Of a stretch of 64,000 nt of DNA, positions 21,921 to 33,289 are shown piece after piece. The notes below the pieces were generated by a model, which was given only the letters and a program-made list of their open reading frames with translations, had not been told where the DNA came from and did no database searches. The position numbers were made by a program, and so were the translations under genes. This DNA is from Branchiostoma floridae (Eukaryota > Chordata > Leptocardii > Amphioxiformes > Branchiostomatidae): positions 1,579,471 to 1,643,470 of the forward strand of contig NC_049993.1 of assembly GCF_000003815.2 (NCBI RefSeq). Direction: 5' to 3'. Within the stretch, counting starts at the first letter, position 1, and the number at the start of each line of letters is the position of its first letter.

Positions 21921-22825
21921 CCCTATTCAGACGGGGGGGGGGGGGCTTTTGAGGCCTGCGCCAACTTCGATGTCCTATAACGCCAGAACGCCTTACGCTA
22001 AAGCCACCAAATTTAGTGATTTTTCCTAAAATATTGTTGGCAACAATTTTACGAAGTTTGACAAATTTTCCTTTTTTTTCGTGTTGCCATGGCAACCGTT
22101 TGCTGAAAGGCAGTTTTGCCCAAAATCACTATTTTTGGTCCTAACAATGTATTTTTCACATTTATTTGCTATATTACTGCTATTTTGTAACATAAATAAA
22201 ATTTTATATTATTTAGCATATCTTTCATAATTATATATGCATAAATGATGCTAATTTGATGACGTCATCAGCCCAAAATCCAAGATGGCGGACCGTATGG
22301 TCAGATTTTTTCATCAAAAACCATCTAAATTAATGAATTTAATCTATTTCCATTGCCCTTTGTGATTATTTGTTGCAAAAAAAGTATTTGAAAAAATTCA
22401 AGGTGGTGGATATAATATGGCGGAGCCTAACTCGTATCTTAGATGTGCATGACGTCATTTTATGACGTCATTATGACGCCATCGATGTTGCTATTGGCAA
22501 TACAAGTCGTAATAAACATAATTATTCTGTTATCTGCACTTGTTGTTACATTTTTGTAGTATAACTTGAAGTTTTCTGAGAATACCCTTTTTTCATGGGT
22601 CCGGCCAATATAATCAAATTGATGACGTCATAATTACGTCATCTTAGGACAACGTAACGTCAAACGTCAAATACTTGTCAGATATTATGTCGATATCATG
22701 TCTTGAATATTTGGTGGCCCTACGGTGCGTCGTTCAAGAGTTAGAGGACTTAGAAGTGGACGCCTGAACCCAACCCCCCCCACCCCCCGTCCAGGGATGA
22801 CCAAAAAAGCCCGGTCTGAATAGGG
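21921..22825 (+). mobile_element. piggyBac-like non-autonomous element, complete (905 bp)
   Basis: Both ends are present: TTAA then CCCTATTCAGACGGG at the left, and CCCGGTCTGAATAGGG then TTAA (22826-22829) at the right. TTAA duplication with CCC-starting inverted repeats is the piggyBac signature; Kolobok is the alternative. There is no transposase frame. The interior holds four perfect TGACGTCA palindromes and CCAAGATGGCGGACCGTAT. The matching position in copy II (46263-46266) has a single TTAA and no element. Confidence 0.85.
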
Positions 22826-22929
22826 TTAATGTTATTAATTTTGTTTTGACGATGTATGGTCAGACGATAGACTAAAAATCCCATATAACTAGAATGATAA
22901 TTCTTTTACATTTGTTTGAGAAGGAAATG

Positions 22930-23124
22930 AAGAAAACTAAAATAATATGAGACGGGAAGTGGCCTCCTGTCTTGCAGGCAGCGTTTTCAGCACATTAGAT
23001 GGGTAACGAGGAACAAAAATGACCTTGAACCCTCAGATCGTTCACCTTTCACCCCTTACTGCTTCAGACGAACGCTTGCAGGATCGGAAGATTGTGTGGA
23101 GGTAAAAATCAACATTGGCAGCAG
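22930..23124 (+). other. Cassette promoter and exon 1 for the 24382 ZNF pseudogene
   Basis: It has GTGGCCTCCTGTCTTGCAGG and GATGGGTAACGAGGAACA upstream and ends CAACATTGGCAGCAG at 23124 before GTGAGAACG. Confidence 0.5.
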
Positions 23125-23473
23125 GTGAGAACGCTAATATACAAAAATCACGGTCTTATCATTACGAAAAAAATGTATAGGTATTTTTTATGGTATATGA
23201 ACCGCATTTGGACGATATGTGTCACTTTTGGGGGTTACGAAATAGATGTGGGGATGGGGCGAAGTCACACGCCAAGTCCTTCGAATTCGCGACAAAACAA
23301 AGGGTTAGTTCTACTATACACAGTTAGCACCATAGTATTATAAATGTAACAAAACGACAGTAGAAACCATGTTAGAAAGGACTCGTGTGACACAAGGAAA
23401 CGAATGTTCAGGTGAAACATGTGAGGACAGTTTTGTGGAATTCAGGAATGGACTCATGGCAAAATTATACATG

Positions 23474-23492
23474 AAAGGGGGGGGGGGGGGGC
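23474..23492. repeat. Poly(G) run
   Basis: About 15 consecutive guanines; G-quadruplex prone. Confidence 0.9.
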
Positions 23493-23564
23493 GCCGTAAG
23501 GTATGATCGGGGAGGTTTTAATATTACGATGGAGTTTTGCATTTGACAGTTGTTTGGTCAAATG

Positions 23565-24331
23565 TGCAAAACTACCGAGGTCACGGGTAAATTTCTCATC
23601 ACTCGGTATCCAGTGATGAAGTCGCGTCGTCACTGGCTTACCAGTGGGGAATATTTATCGTCACTAGTTTTCCAGTGATGAGGAAACTTCAGCTGGTAAC
23701 TCAGTGACGACAAATATTCAGCTTGCTGAAAAAAAAAAGGAATCATCGTTTCAGTTGATCAGGGGATTTCAAAGTTAGCACTTAAAGTTATACTAACGTC
23801 GCCTCTGCAAGTCATCACACTCCCGGACCAAATCTAACAGTAACACGGCCATGGCGACATGTGGGTTAGGGTGTTTTTGTTGCACATCGAACTCAGCACT
23901 GGAACTTTCTAGTGCTATTCGATTACGTGGTCACTGGAAGCCCAGTGCCGAAATAATTTCATCACTCTGTGTCCAGTGCCGAAAAGTCACCGATCACTGG
24001 AAAACCCAGTGAGGAACCGGTGACCTCGATGGTTCCGCACTCGGTGCCCAGTGACGAATGACGTTCATCACTGGGCCCCGAGTGACGAGCGGAGTTCATC
24101 ACTGGGTCCCGAGTGACGAGCAGAGTTCATCACTGGAAACCGAGTGACGAGACAAGGTTCATCAATTGAATTCCAGTGCCGAGAGAGCTTCATCACTGGA
24201 ACAAAGCAATTCATCACTGGGGAACCAGTGACGAACTTTCTTCGTCACTGGGCGTCCAGTGATAACGCCATTTTGAATACATTTTCGTCACTGGAAGCCC
24301 AGTGAGGAACCCGTGACCCGCGTAGTCTTGC
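23565..24331. mobile_element. Palindrome-filled element, 767 bp, with 8-bp target duplication
   Basis: Identical GTCAAATG octamers flank it (23557-23564 and 24332-24339). The ends are inverted repeats: GCAAAACTACCGAGGTCACG at the left, and GCAAGACTACGCGGGTCACG read inward from the right. Much of the interior is built from inverted half-sites TCACTGG and CCAGTGA (with CGAGTGA variants) spaced 3-20 bp apart, so it is a chain of small hairpins. There is no protein frame. It sits about 40 bp before the coding-exon acceptor of the ZNF pseudogene. Confidence 0.75.
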
Positions 24332-24381
24332 GTCAAATGTTCATATTTTATCCATTTAAATTTGTGTCCACTAGGTTAGTC

Positions 24382-25770
24382 ATGGCTGAGGCAGGATATG
24401 GGTCTCCTACTGGTGTTCCCCTGAAGCACGGTGATGGGTCTCCTGTTGGAGTTTCATGTGACAGAGATGCAGGTAATTGCGGATACGAGCAGACAGCAAG
24501 CAAAAACAGTTTGGAATGAAAGAAGGAGCACATACTGATGGAAAATCTTATCTATGTGAGGATTGTGGTTACAGGACATCCCGGAAGTCTGACTTGGTGA
24601 AACATGTGAGAACTCATACAGGTGAAAAACCCTACAAGTGTGACCAGTGTGATTATTCTGCAGCACGGAAATCAACCTTAAACGATCATCTAATCAAACA
24701 CACCGGTGAAAAACCCTACATGTGTGGGGAATGTGGGTACAGGACAGCTGAAAGACGTAACCTTTACAGACATATGAAAATTCATACAGGTGAAAAACCC
24801 TACAAATGTGATCAGTGTGACTATTCTGCGGCAAGGAAATCTACATTGAACAGCCAGCTTGCAACACACTCCGGTACGAAACCCTACTTGTGTGGGGAGT
24901 GTGGGTACAGAACAACTCAAAAGTGTCACCTATCCGAACACATGAGAACCTATACTGGCGAAAAAACCCTACAAGTTTGACCAGTGTGATTATTCTGCTG
25001 CACAGAAATCCACATTGGACCGCCATCTAGCAAAACACATGTACAGCGGCGAGAAACCCTACATGTGTGGGGAGTGTGGGTACAGTACAACTCAAAAGTG
25101 TCACCTATCTGAACACATGAGAACCCATACTGGCGAAAAACCCTACAAGTGTGACCAGTGTGACTATTCTGCTGCACAGAAATCCACATTGGACCGCCAT
25201 CTAACAAAACACAGCGGCGAGAAACACTACATGTGTGGGGAGTGTGGATACAGGGCAACTGATAAGCGTTACCTAACCATACATATGAAAATCCATGCTG
25301 GTGAAAAACCCTACAAGTGTGACCAGTGTGATTATTCTGCTACACGGAAGTGACATTTGGACATCCATCTTGCAAAACACACCGGTGGCAAACCCTACAT
25401 GTGTGGGGAGTGTGGGTACAGGACAACTCAAAAGTGTCACCTATCCGAACACATGAGAACCCATACTGGCGAAAAACCCTCAAGTGTGACCAGTGCGATT
25501 ATTCTGCTGCACAGAAGTCCACATTGGACCGCCATCTAGCAAAACACGGCGGCAAGAAACCCTACATGTGTGGGGAGTGTTGGTACGGGACAGTGGATAG
25601 GCGTTACCTATACAGACACATGAGAAAACATACTGTTGACAAACCCGTCATCATGTGAGGGAAATGTGGGTACAGGACAACTCTAAAGTGTGACTTATCC
25701 CAACATTTGAGAACCCATACCGACGAAACACACTACAAATGTGATCAGTAAGTTAATTGATAATTCTGCA
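24382..25770 (+). pseudogene. C2H2 zinc-finger pseudogene, about 13 fingers
   Basis: An acceptor (CCACTAG at 24374) and start (MAEAGYGSPTGVPLKHGDGS) are intact. The frame breaks at TTGGAATGAAAG (24514), where its closest relative, the minus-strand gene at 31600, reads GGAATGTCAGG, a one-base loss. Further lesions are an extra A in GAAAAAACCC (24960), a TGA at 25351, and a one-base loss in CCCTCAAGTG (25490). Finger blocks remain in three frames to 25658, with a last decayed finger to about 25770. At least four independent lesions make it a pseudogene. With the minus-strand relative it forms an inverted pair. Confidence 0.9.
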
Positions 25771-25789
25771 GTATAAAAATTCACATTAG

Positions 25790-27831
25790 ACCGCTGGAGC
25801 TTAGAAAAACATAAGAACTTCTGTGATAGGTTTATTTATGATATATAAAGATACACGGCAAGCTCATGTTAGTGAACTAGAAAATAAGACATACAATAAG
25901 TATGTAACAAAGGTTTTCAAGATACACAAATGAGATTAAAAGGAGCCTAAGGGAAGTTAATAACTATGCACGTCTGGTCCCTTAGCCTGATTCGTAACGT
26001 TGTTATGCTTTGTGATAATGCCAGTTGGACCAAGGAGGTTATAGCTCAATATTGTTGTAGGATAGAGTAAAAAGGTTACGTTTATTATCAAAGTGATGTC
26101 TGAAACCGTAAACAATACAGCTGCACTTTGCCACCTAGTACCGTGTGGGTATTGTTTGACTGCCTGTATTATTTGACAGTCTGTGAATTGCGACCATGTG
26201 ACAAAAATCTAAATTCAGCTACAATAGACTTTCCGACTAACTTTGTCTGTCTACATGCAAATACGCATAAAACGCAGGCAATTGTATTCCACATAGCAGT
26301 TGGGTAGACCAATCAGCACACGTCTTGCGATTTTCAAATCTTTCAATCCCATCTTTCAGTTGGCATTCGGAGAATGCCTTGTTTCTGTAAGGTAGTGCTT
26401 TCACACAGCTCCTATCCCGATAGCAAAATGTTTGTATGCACGCCAGACGGTCCCACGGCCAGTGAACAATGAGAGCTTGGAAATACTGTACGTCAAGACC
26501 GGACACTTTCTTGCTGTGGAATTGCATTCAACTACCAACGCCATGCGACCTAGTTCTGTTTAAAAGGGTAACAACCGGTGCACCGGTCGCGAAGAGCCCA
26601 GCTGTTGTTTTGTGCGGTTTGAGTTTCAGCAAGAAAGGTCTTTGTCACTACGTCGAACGCAAGAAGGGCTAGCTGCTGCCGTTTCACGATTGACTGAATA
26701 CTACCGTTATGCGAACTTTACAAGCCCGTGTTCCTGACTAGCATCGGTTTGTGTAGAAGACCGCCTGGACAACAGAATTTGTGAGAGCAGCAATGCAGAA
26801 ATCGAGAGATCTACAGGAGTTTATGTCAACAAATTGGAAGCGACTATACAGTTAGTTGGGCGACTGCTTATGAAAATAGTGAAGACCCGAATGCTAGTGA
26901 CCTATGAAAGCAGACCGACATATATTTGAAAGCGAAAAGGGGACGGAGCCCATCAGGAGCAGTCCAAAATAGTTTTAGAAAAAGTTAATTCACATTTTGA
27001 AAGAATAAAGGAAACTTATACAAGCTACATGGGAAGGGGAGGTGGGAGGGTAAATCCTAGGTCGGCAGGGGTGGTAAAACAACACTGTTTTTAATAACAA
27101 AGGCTGTAATTAACGCGCTCTAGTGGAGGTAGATAATTAGGTGATGATTGCCCGGTAATTTATGCAAAGAGCATCCGTGCGGCGTGGCACAAGTCTCAGG
27201 TATCCGGGTATATAGAAAAGGAAGTATTACGGCTAAATGCGCGGTCAAGCGCGGGTCATAGACACGTACCGGACACAAACTTGTTCGTTTCAGTGCATCC
27301 TCGGGTGTGCCAGTTGCCCGGACAGGCATCATGTCCAGTTCGATACGTACCGTGAATGTCCGACCATTTCGAGTTTCTCGGTGCATGTCCAGGAGTTTCT
27401 ACCCCATATATTCAACTTTTCATGCAGTGACAGAAAATTGGTTCTCACCAATTTCGAACCAGAAAACATCACGGAGATGATAGTTTGGTGCGGAACCGAT
27501 CACAGGACGTGGTTTAATCACTTTCCGACAGGAAAGAACAAAGGCTGCAGACGAAACGCCAACTTGTGACCCTTGAGTTCATCAGGTGAAACCAACTCTC
27601 AGCCACAGTGGTGACGTGTTAGGTAGTTACTTCTGAGCACAAAACTTGTAAGATTCTCAGCCCAAATGATAACTCTACTATATTTTCAAGACAGAATATT
27701 AGCTTTGCCGCCCTAGTACTTAATGTTTTAGCTGGTTCCACCCTGGTTTCGCACCCTGAGCAACAGTGGTAACATCCATATCCGGAACCCCGGCGCACTT
27801 AATTTTGGGAAGAGTGCAAAAGGAGAATTCC
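25790..27831. other. About 2 kb with no gene supported
   Basis: Only frames of 60-110 codons without family features were found (for example 27237-27569 plus and 26237-26527 minus). No inverted-repeat element was recognised before 27832. Confidence 0.35.
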
Positions 27832-27834
27832 TTA

Positions 27835-28034
27835 AGCCCCGTTTACAAATCAAGTATTTAGCTCGGCCGAGTTGTCAACGAGCTCTAAATTACGAGGAGG
27901 TATGACCCTGTATGACCCTGATGCCGACGAAGAAACTCTGCCATTTGTTCGTAGGAGTTAGGGCCATGCCTCCTCGTAATTTAGAGCTCGCTGACAACTC
28001 GGCCGAGCTAAATTCTTGATTTGTAAACGGGGCT
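27835..28034. mobile_element. PIF/Harbinger-like MITE, 200 bp
   Basis: Inverted arms of about 70 bp begin AGCCCCGTTTACAAATCAAG and share CTCGGCCGAGTTGTC and CTCTAAATTACGAGGAGG. They are flanked by the 3-bp repeat TTA (27832-27834 and 28035-28037), the duplication typical of PIF/Harbinger. A short central spacer contains a duplicated TATGACCCTG. It would fold into a long hairpin. Confidence 0.8.
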
Positions 28035-28101
28035 TTACCGCCCCCTCCCCCTTCATAATTTTGCAACGAATCCATTCCTGATGAGTACACAAACCTGTCT
28101 C

Positions 28102-28201
28102 NNNNNNNNNNNNNNNNNNNNNNNNNNNNNNNNNNNNNNNNNNNNNNNNNNNNNNNNNNNNNNNNNNNNNNNNNNNNNNNNNNNNNNNNNNNNNNNNNNN
28201 N
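28102..28201. other. Assembly gap (100 N)
   Basis: Exactly 100 N, a conventional placeholder for a gap of unknown size. Translation through it is meaningless. Confidence 1.
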
Positions 28202-28415
28202 GAAAAGGAAGGGAAAAAGAGAAAAATATAGAGTAAGAAGATAAAAAAGAAAAAATAAATGGATAAGGAAAAAAAGATATATGAAAAGAGGGAGGTAAAG
28301 AAAAATAGGAAGGAGGAAGAAAAGGAAAAGAAGAATAATGAAGGAAAGAAAATAAAAAAAAGGAAGAAAAGGAGAGCAGAAGAAAGACGAAAAAAAGTGG
28401 AGCAAGAATGGCAGG
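28202..28415. repeat. Polypurine (GA-rich) tract beside the gap
   Basis: About 200 bp of almost only A and G on the plus strand. Such a tract can form triplex DNA and may explain the neighbouring gap. The lysine/glutamate-rich frame through it is compositional. Confidence 0.8.
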
Positions 28416-28695
28416 AATATTGTTTTTCCCTTCTAAAATGGTGTCTATTGTCGTTTTGTCACATCTATGATACTATGGTAGTAGTAGGTAACTGTAGGTT
28501 GGTTATCTATAGTAGAACTACCCTTTGTTTTGACTCGAAGGACTCGGCGTGTAATTTCGCCACCCTTCCCACATCTATATCGTGGCCTGGAAAAGTGACA
28601 CATATCGCCCCAATGCGCCCCATATGCCATAGAAATGCCGTATACATTCTTTGGTCCGTGATAAGACGATTATTTTTGTATATTAGCGTCCTCAC

Positions 28696-28830
28696 CTGGA
28701 GCCAGTGTTGATGTTTACCTCCACACAATCCTCCTGATCCTGCAAGCGTTCGTCTGGAGCAGCAGAGGGGTGAAAGGTGGTGTGATGGTCAAAGGTCATA
28801 GTGTGTGCTTCATTACCCATTTATTGTGTT
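28696..28830 (-). other. Orphan cassette exon 1
   Basis: The minus strand reads ATCAACACTGGCTCCAG then GTGAGGACG (donor at 28695). No ZNF coding exon follows on this strand before or after the nearby gap; it may lie in missing sequence or be lost. Confidence 0.5.
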
Positions 28831-29463
28831 AAAATCGCTGCCAACATGACAGGAGACACTCCCTTCTCATATTGTTCTGTTTTCTTTTTTCCTTCTAAAA
28901 CAAATGCATAAGGGTTATCATTCTAGTTATTGGGGATTTATAGTCTATCGTCTGATTATATATAAATCGTCAAAAAAATTAACCTTTTATGGCCGACACA
29001 ATAAATCAAATGTTTCACACACTTAACGAAATATTGTTAACTGTACTTTTAATAATAACAGCTCTCACCTGCCATGAATTAACATATCTTGAATCAACTG
29101 AGCTCCATTGCTAATTCTATCTATATCTGTTATTACAAACATGTAAGTCACACAACTACAATTATCTATTATTTATAGACACTACTTTACATGTTACACA
29201 AGCATCATTACATATTTTTACAATGTTCAACAAAGGTTCAGCATAATCATCAACATATCATCATATATACTAACATATGTAGATAACATAATATTTTACC
29301 TGTGTAAGAACATATAGCAGTAATGTAGCAAAATAAGTGGAAAATACACTGCCAGGACCAAAATTAGCGATTTTCGTCAAAATGCCTGTCAACAAATAGT
29401 TGCCATGGCAACCCGAAAAAAATAGAAATTTTCACACTTTCTAAAATTGTTTCTAACTAATTT

Positions 29464-29563
29464 NNNNNNNNNNNNNNNNNNNNNNNNNNNNNNNNNNNNN
29501 NNNNNNNNNNNNNNNNNNNNNNNNNNNNNNNNNNNNNNNNNNNNNNNNNNNNNNNNNNNNNNN
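29464..29563. other. Assembly gap (100 N)
   Basis: Exactly 100 N. By comparison with 21351-21500 and 45718-45800, the missing sequence should include a piggyBac-like left end. Confidence 1.
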
Positions 29564-30241
29564 AAGAAGCGAGAAGAAGTCGTACCGGTACATAATAGCA
29601 TACATTAGACTTTGTAGTTGCAAGTAGTAAGATACTCGTTCTCACTTCACTAGAAATAGTTTTTACACTTAGATTATTGAGACAACTTCAAACGTTATCA
29701 TCCTAGCTTGTACTTTGCTTGTTAAAGCAGAAGTGTGCAATCAAGGTCTTCTTCATTCGACAGTAAAAACGATTTCAATTATAATAAGTTACTTACATTG
29801 TCACTTTTACTGCCCGATATAACAAATCTAAAGGCAACAACTTGGCTCCATGGCTCCATGACGAGGGTTTTCTTGTCATGTCCAAGTACAGGGGATGTTG
29901 CCATGATATGACGTCGGTTGTGGAGTTGCCGGGCACGACACCAACTGATCTGATGAGTGAGTTTGTTTAGATGCCCTAAATCGCATTCCTCTAAATAAGT
30001 AGGGGTTGACATCGGTGTGTTTACAATGCCTCTCCAAAGTGGATCTTCGTGCTGCAGACTAGTCACACTGGTCACACTTGTAGGGTCTTTTACAAGTATG
30101 CGTTCTGATATGCTTTGTTAAGTTAGACTTTCGAGCCGTCCAATACCCACACTCCCCACAATGACATATGTAGGGTTTGTCACCGGTGTGCTTTGCTAGA
30201 TGTTGCTTCAAGGTGGAGTTTAATGTAGCAGAATAATCACA

Positions 30242-31600
30242 CTAGTCACACTTGTAGGGTTTTTGGCCTGTGTGGATTCTCATGTGTTGGGATAAGTGAG
30301 ACTTGTAAGCTGTCCGGTACCCACACTCCCCACACATGTAGGGCTTATCACCGGTGTGTTTGGCTAGATGTAGGTCCAAACTGTGTTTTTCTACAGCAGC
30401 ATAATCACACTGGTCACACCTGTAGGGTTTTTCACCAGAATGGATTTTCATATGCCTGATTAGGTTACGTCTTTCAGCTGTCCTGTACCCACATTCCCCA
30501 CAAATGTAGGGTTTCTCACCGGTGTGTGCTGTAAGGTGCCTATCCAACGTGGATTTCTGTGCAGCACAATAATCACATTGGTCACACTTGTATGGTTTAT
30601 CTCCGGTATGGATTCTCATATGTTTTGACAAGTCACATTTTTGAGTTGTCCTATACCCACATTCCCCACACATGAAGGGTTTGTCGCCGGTATGTTTTGC
30701 ACGATGAATGTCCAAATGGTGTTTCATTGCAGCAGAATAGTCACATTGGTCACATTTGTAGGGTTTTTCACCGGTATGGATTTTCATATGTTTGGATAAG
30801 TAATATTTATGAGCTGTCCTGAACCCACACTCCCCACAACTGAACGATTTGTTGCTGGAGTGTTTTGCACGATGGGTGTCCAAATTACTTTTTTACGCTG
30901 CAGAGAAGTCACACTGGTCACATTTGTATGGCTTTATACCGGTATGGGTCCTCATATGTTGGGATAAGGCAGATTTCTGAGTTGTCCTGTACCCACACTC
31001 CCCACACATGTAGGGTTTCTCACCAGTGTGTTGGAGAAGATGGGTGTTTAAGTTAAATTTTTGTGCAGCAGAATAATCACACTGGTCACACTTGTAAGGT
31101 TTCTCATTGGTGTGTTTTGCAAGATGTCTACCCAAAGTGGATTTCTGTGCCGCAGAATAACCACACTGGTCACACTTGTAGAGTTTTTCACCGGTATGGG
31201 TTCTCATGTGTTTGGATAAGTCACACTTTTGAGCTGTCCTGTGCCCACATTCCCCACACAAGTAGGGTTTCTCACCCGTGTGTTTTGCTAGATGTCTGTC
31301 CAATGAGGATTTCCGTGTAGCAGAATAATCACACTGGCTACACGTGTAGGGTTTTTTACCTGTATGGGTTCTCATATGTTGCAATAAGTGGGACTTCTTT
31401 GATGTCTTGTAACCACAATCCTCACATAGATAAGGTTTTTCATCAGTATGTGCTTCTTCCTGACATTCCAAACTATTTTTGCTTGCTTTCTGCTCGTCTC
31501 CGACATTGCCTGCATCTCTGTCACATGTAACTCCAACAGGAGACCCGTCACCGAGCTTCAGGGGAACATCAGTAGGAGACCCATATCCTGCCTCATCCAT
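30242..31600 (-). pseudogene. C2H2 zinc-finger gene with single in-frame nonsense codons (about 14 fingers)
   Basis: The start MDEAGYGSPTDVPLKLGDGS follows an acceptor (CCATTAG, minus). Fingers run in one continuous frame over 452 codons, interrupted only by TAA at 30895-30893 at the position of a helix codon in finger 7 (CDFSAA-stop-KSNLDTHRAKH). The frame then ends at TAG (30244-30242), where CDQC has CAG changed to TAG. Beyond that, finger remnants continue to about 30060, with another TAG. Six fingers precede the first stop and seven full ones lie between the two stops. There is no frameshift over 1.36 kb, so inactivation is recent, or the 236-aa upstream product is used. It is the inverted sister of the 24382 pseudogene. 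Confidence 0.8.
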
Positions 31601-32067
31601 GCCTATCCTAATGGACACAAATTTGAATATATTTTATATTAGACAAAATATGAAAAATGAGCCGAACGTTTTATATCTCTTCAGCACTGAAACAAATTCA
31701 TCGAAATCTGCCCGATCGTTTCTTACTGCCTTACTGTCCCCCGTCCCCTTTAATTTTGCCATGAGTCCATTCCTCATTCAAATTCCTGAAATAAATTCCA
31801 CAAACATTGTCCTCATTTGTCATGACGTACTAGCACTGCTATCATTTGTAATTTGCATGTTCATGAGAGGTAACTCATTTGCATGTTCGTGAGAGTTAAA
31901 TGGCCCCGTTACCCTTGGCGGGTGACTTGCCCCCCCTCCCCACATCTATTTCGTAACCACGAAAAGTGACACATATCGTACTAATGCGGTCCATATACCA
32001 TACAAATGACCTATACATTCTTTGCTTCATGTTAAGATCGTTATTTTTGTATATCTAGTGTGCTTAC

Positions 32068-32200
32068 CTGCTTCAAGTGTTGATTTTTACCTCGGCTCCA
32101 CACAATCCTCCTGCAAGCGTTCGTCTTGAGGCAGCAAGGGGTGAAAGGTTAAGTATTTGTGGGGTGACAGGTCATCACGTGTGCCTTGTTACCCATGTAA
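32068..32200 (-). other. Non-coding exon 1 of the 31600 ZNF gene
   Basis: The minus strand has the cassette signature (CGCTTGCAGGAGGATTGTGT) and ends TCAACACTTGAAGCAG at 32068 before GTAAGCACAC. The intron runs to the acceptor near 31608. Confidence 0.55.
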
Positions 32201-32339
32201 TGTGCCGAGACCGCTGCCGACATGACACGATGGGATTATACACCTTCCCAGAATGTTTAGTTTATCTCCTCCTCCTTTCTAAAAAGGTTGTAATAGCATA
32301 ATTGTCATTCTAGCTATTTGGGGAGTTTGGGCGACGCCC

Positions 32340-33289
32340 CAGAGGTTAGTCTAATAGTATAGTGTGCATCCCCTCATCCCAGCTGTCCAAAAAATACATG
32401 TTGCAATGAATCTTATGGCACAGACTTCCGGTGTGAAGCTAAATCCCTGCGTTGGCGCATGGATTTGGCAGATACAAGCGCCACATTTATGCGCCTTGCC
32501 AAATACCTGAGATATAGGGTGCGCATGGGGGGTTTCGAATATGGCAATTACCTTTTGCTCGGCTAAATAGTGACATTAAATTCAATGATTACTAAAAAAT
32601 ATTTTAATGTTATCAACTAAAAGATATATTTGTCCAGATGACAGACAATTCACAAAAGAAAAAAAGGTCGTCATTCATTATAGCGCTGAAATCGTATCAA
32701 ATGCTTAACTTACAGGTCACCTCTGACCTTTAGCCTCAGTGAACATAGCACCTAATTCGGTCTGAGAAACAGAGCATTTGTAAGCAGTTCAGTAGCAGCC
32801 CAGATATCAATGTGATCATATTTCAATCATGTTGTATCATATCTAGTATGGGCACAATGTGTTTTGTTCTATTTTCATTTCCGTTCTATGTATAACGGAG
32901 AGTATAATAAAGTTTACTGTCAAAATTCTACCTGAAATAGATGTTTGAATATGACAGTTCAGCACATTACGAAGGACACTAACATTATCCTCTGAAAACA
33001 CACACACACTGGACCAAGAATTATTGTCAACTTGTTTTATTGCTTTGTCAGAACTGTGATTGGAGTTTTTTCACTTTACATCGATTGATTCACAAAGTTA
33101 ACACAGTTGATAAAATTATGACTCTGGCTTAATAATTATAATAATAGACTACATATTGTCTCCCAAATGACAGAAAGCATAAAATACTTCAGTTGAGATA
33201 CAAGACTGGGCTGTCTATGTGCAAGACATGCTATGTAGACATCCTAGACTTCCAAAATGTCTCCTGGCTTAATTCTGCTGTGTATGATG
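32340..33289. other. No gene supported
   Basis: AT-rich flank without recognisable elements or frames of interest. Confidence 0.4.

Larger units (their letters stand above)
17764..23124 (+). repeat. Segmental duplication, copy I (partner 40240-46455)
   Basis: From TTAAGGTAGGCTAGCAGAGCA onward the sequence is collinear with 40240-46455 at high identity, covering promoter, exon 1, intron, coding exon, LINE tail, a piggyBac-like left end and the next cassette promoter. Copy I alone carries the full piggyBac-like element 21921-22825. Copy II alone carries 40402-40682, the sequence at about 41000-42110 and 42755-43383. Confidence 0.9.
28470..30240 (-). repeat. Inverted copy of the inter-cassette block (partners 20690-23330 and 45000-46455)
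   Basis: Read on the minus strand it goes: finger tail, GACGTCATATCATGGCAACATC, LINE 3-prime end, (gap), GTTGCCATGGCAACCC piece of the piggyBac-like element, AT-rich flank, GTCTCCTGTCATGTTGG, then an exon 1. This is the same order as after the 19517 and 43901 genes. Confidence 0.8.

Noticed and set aside
27237..27569. A 110-codon plus-strand frame
   Set aside because: Has cysteines but no family pattern, no splice context and no paralogue in the window.
27890..28405. A 171-codon minus-strand frame
   Set aside because: It runs through the N gap and the polypurine tract; its phenylalanine/leucine-rich sequence is compositional.
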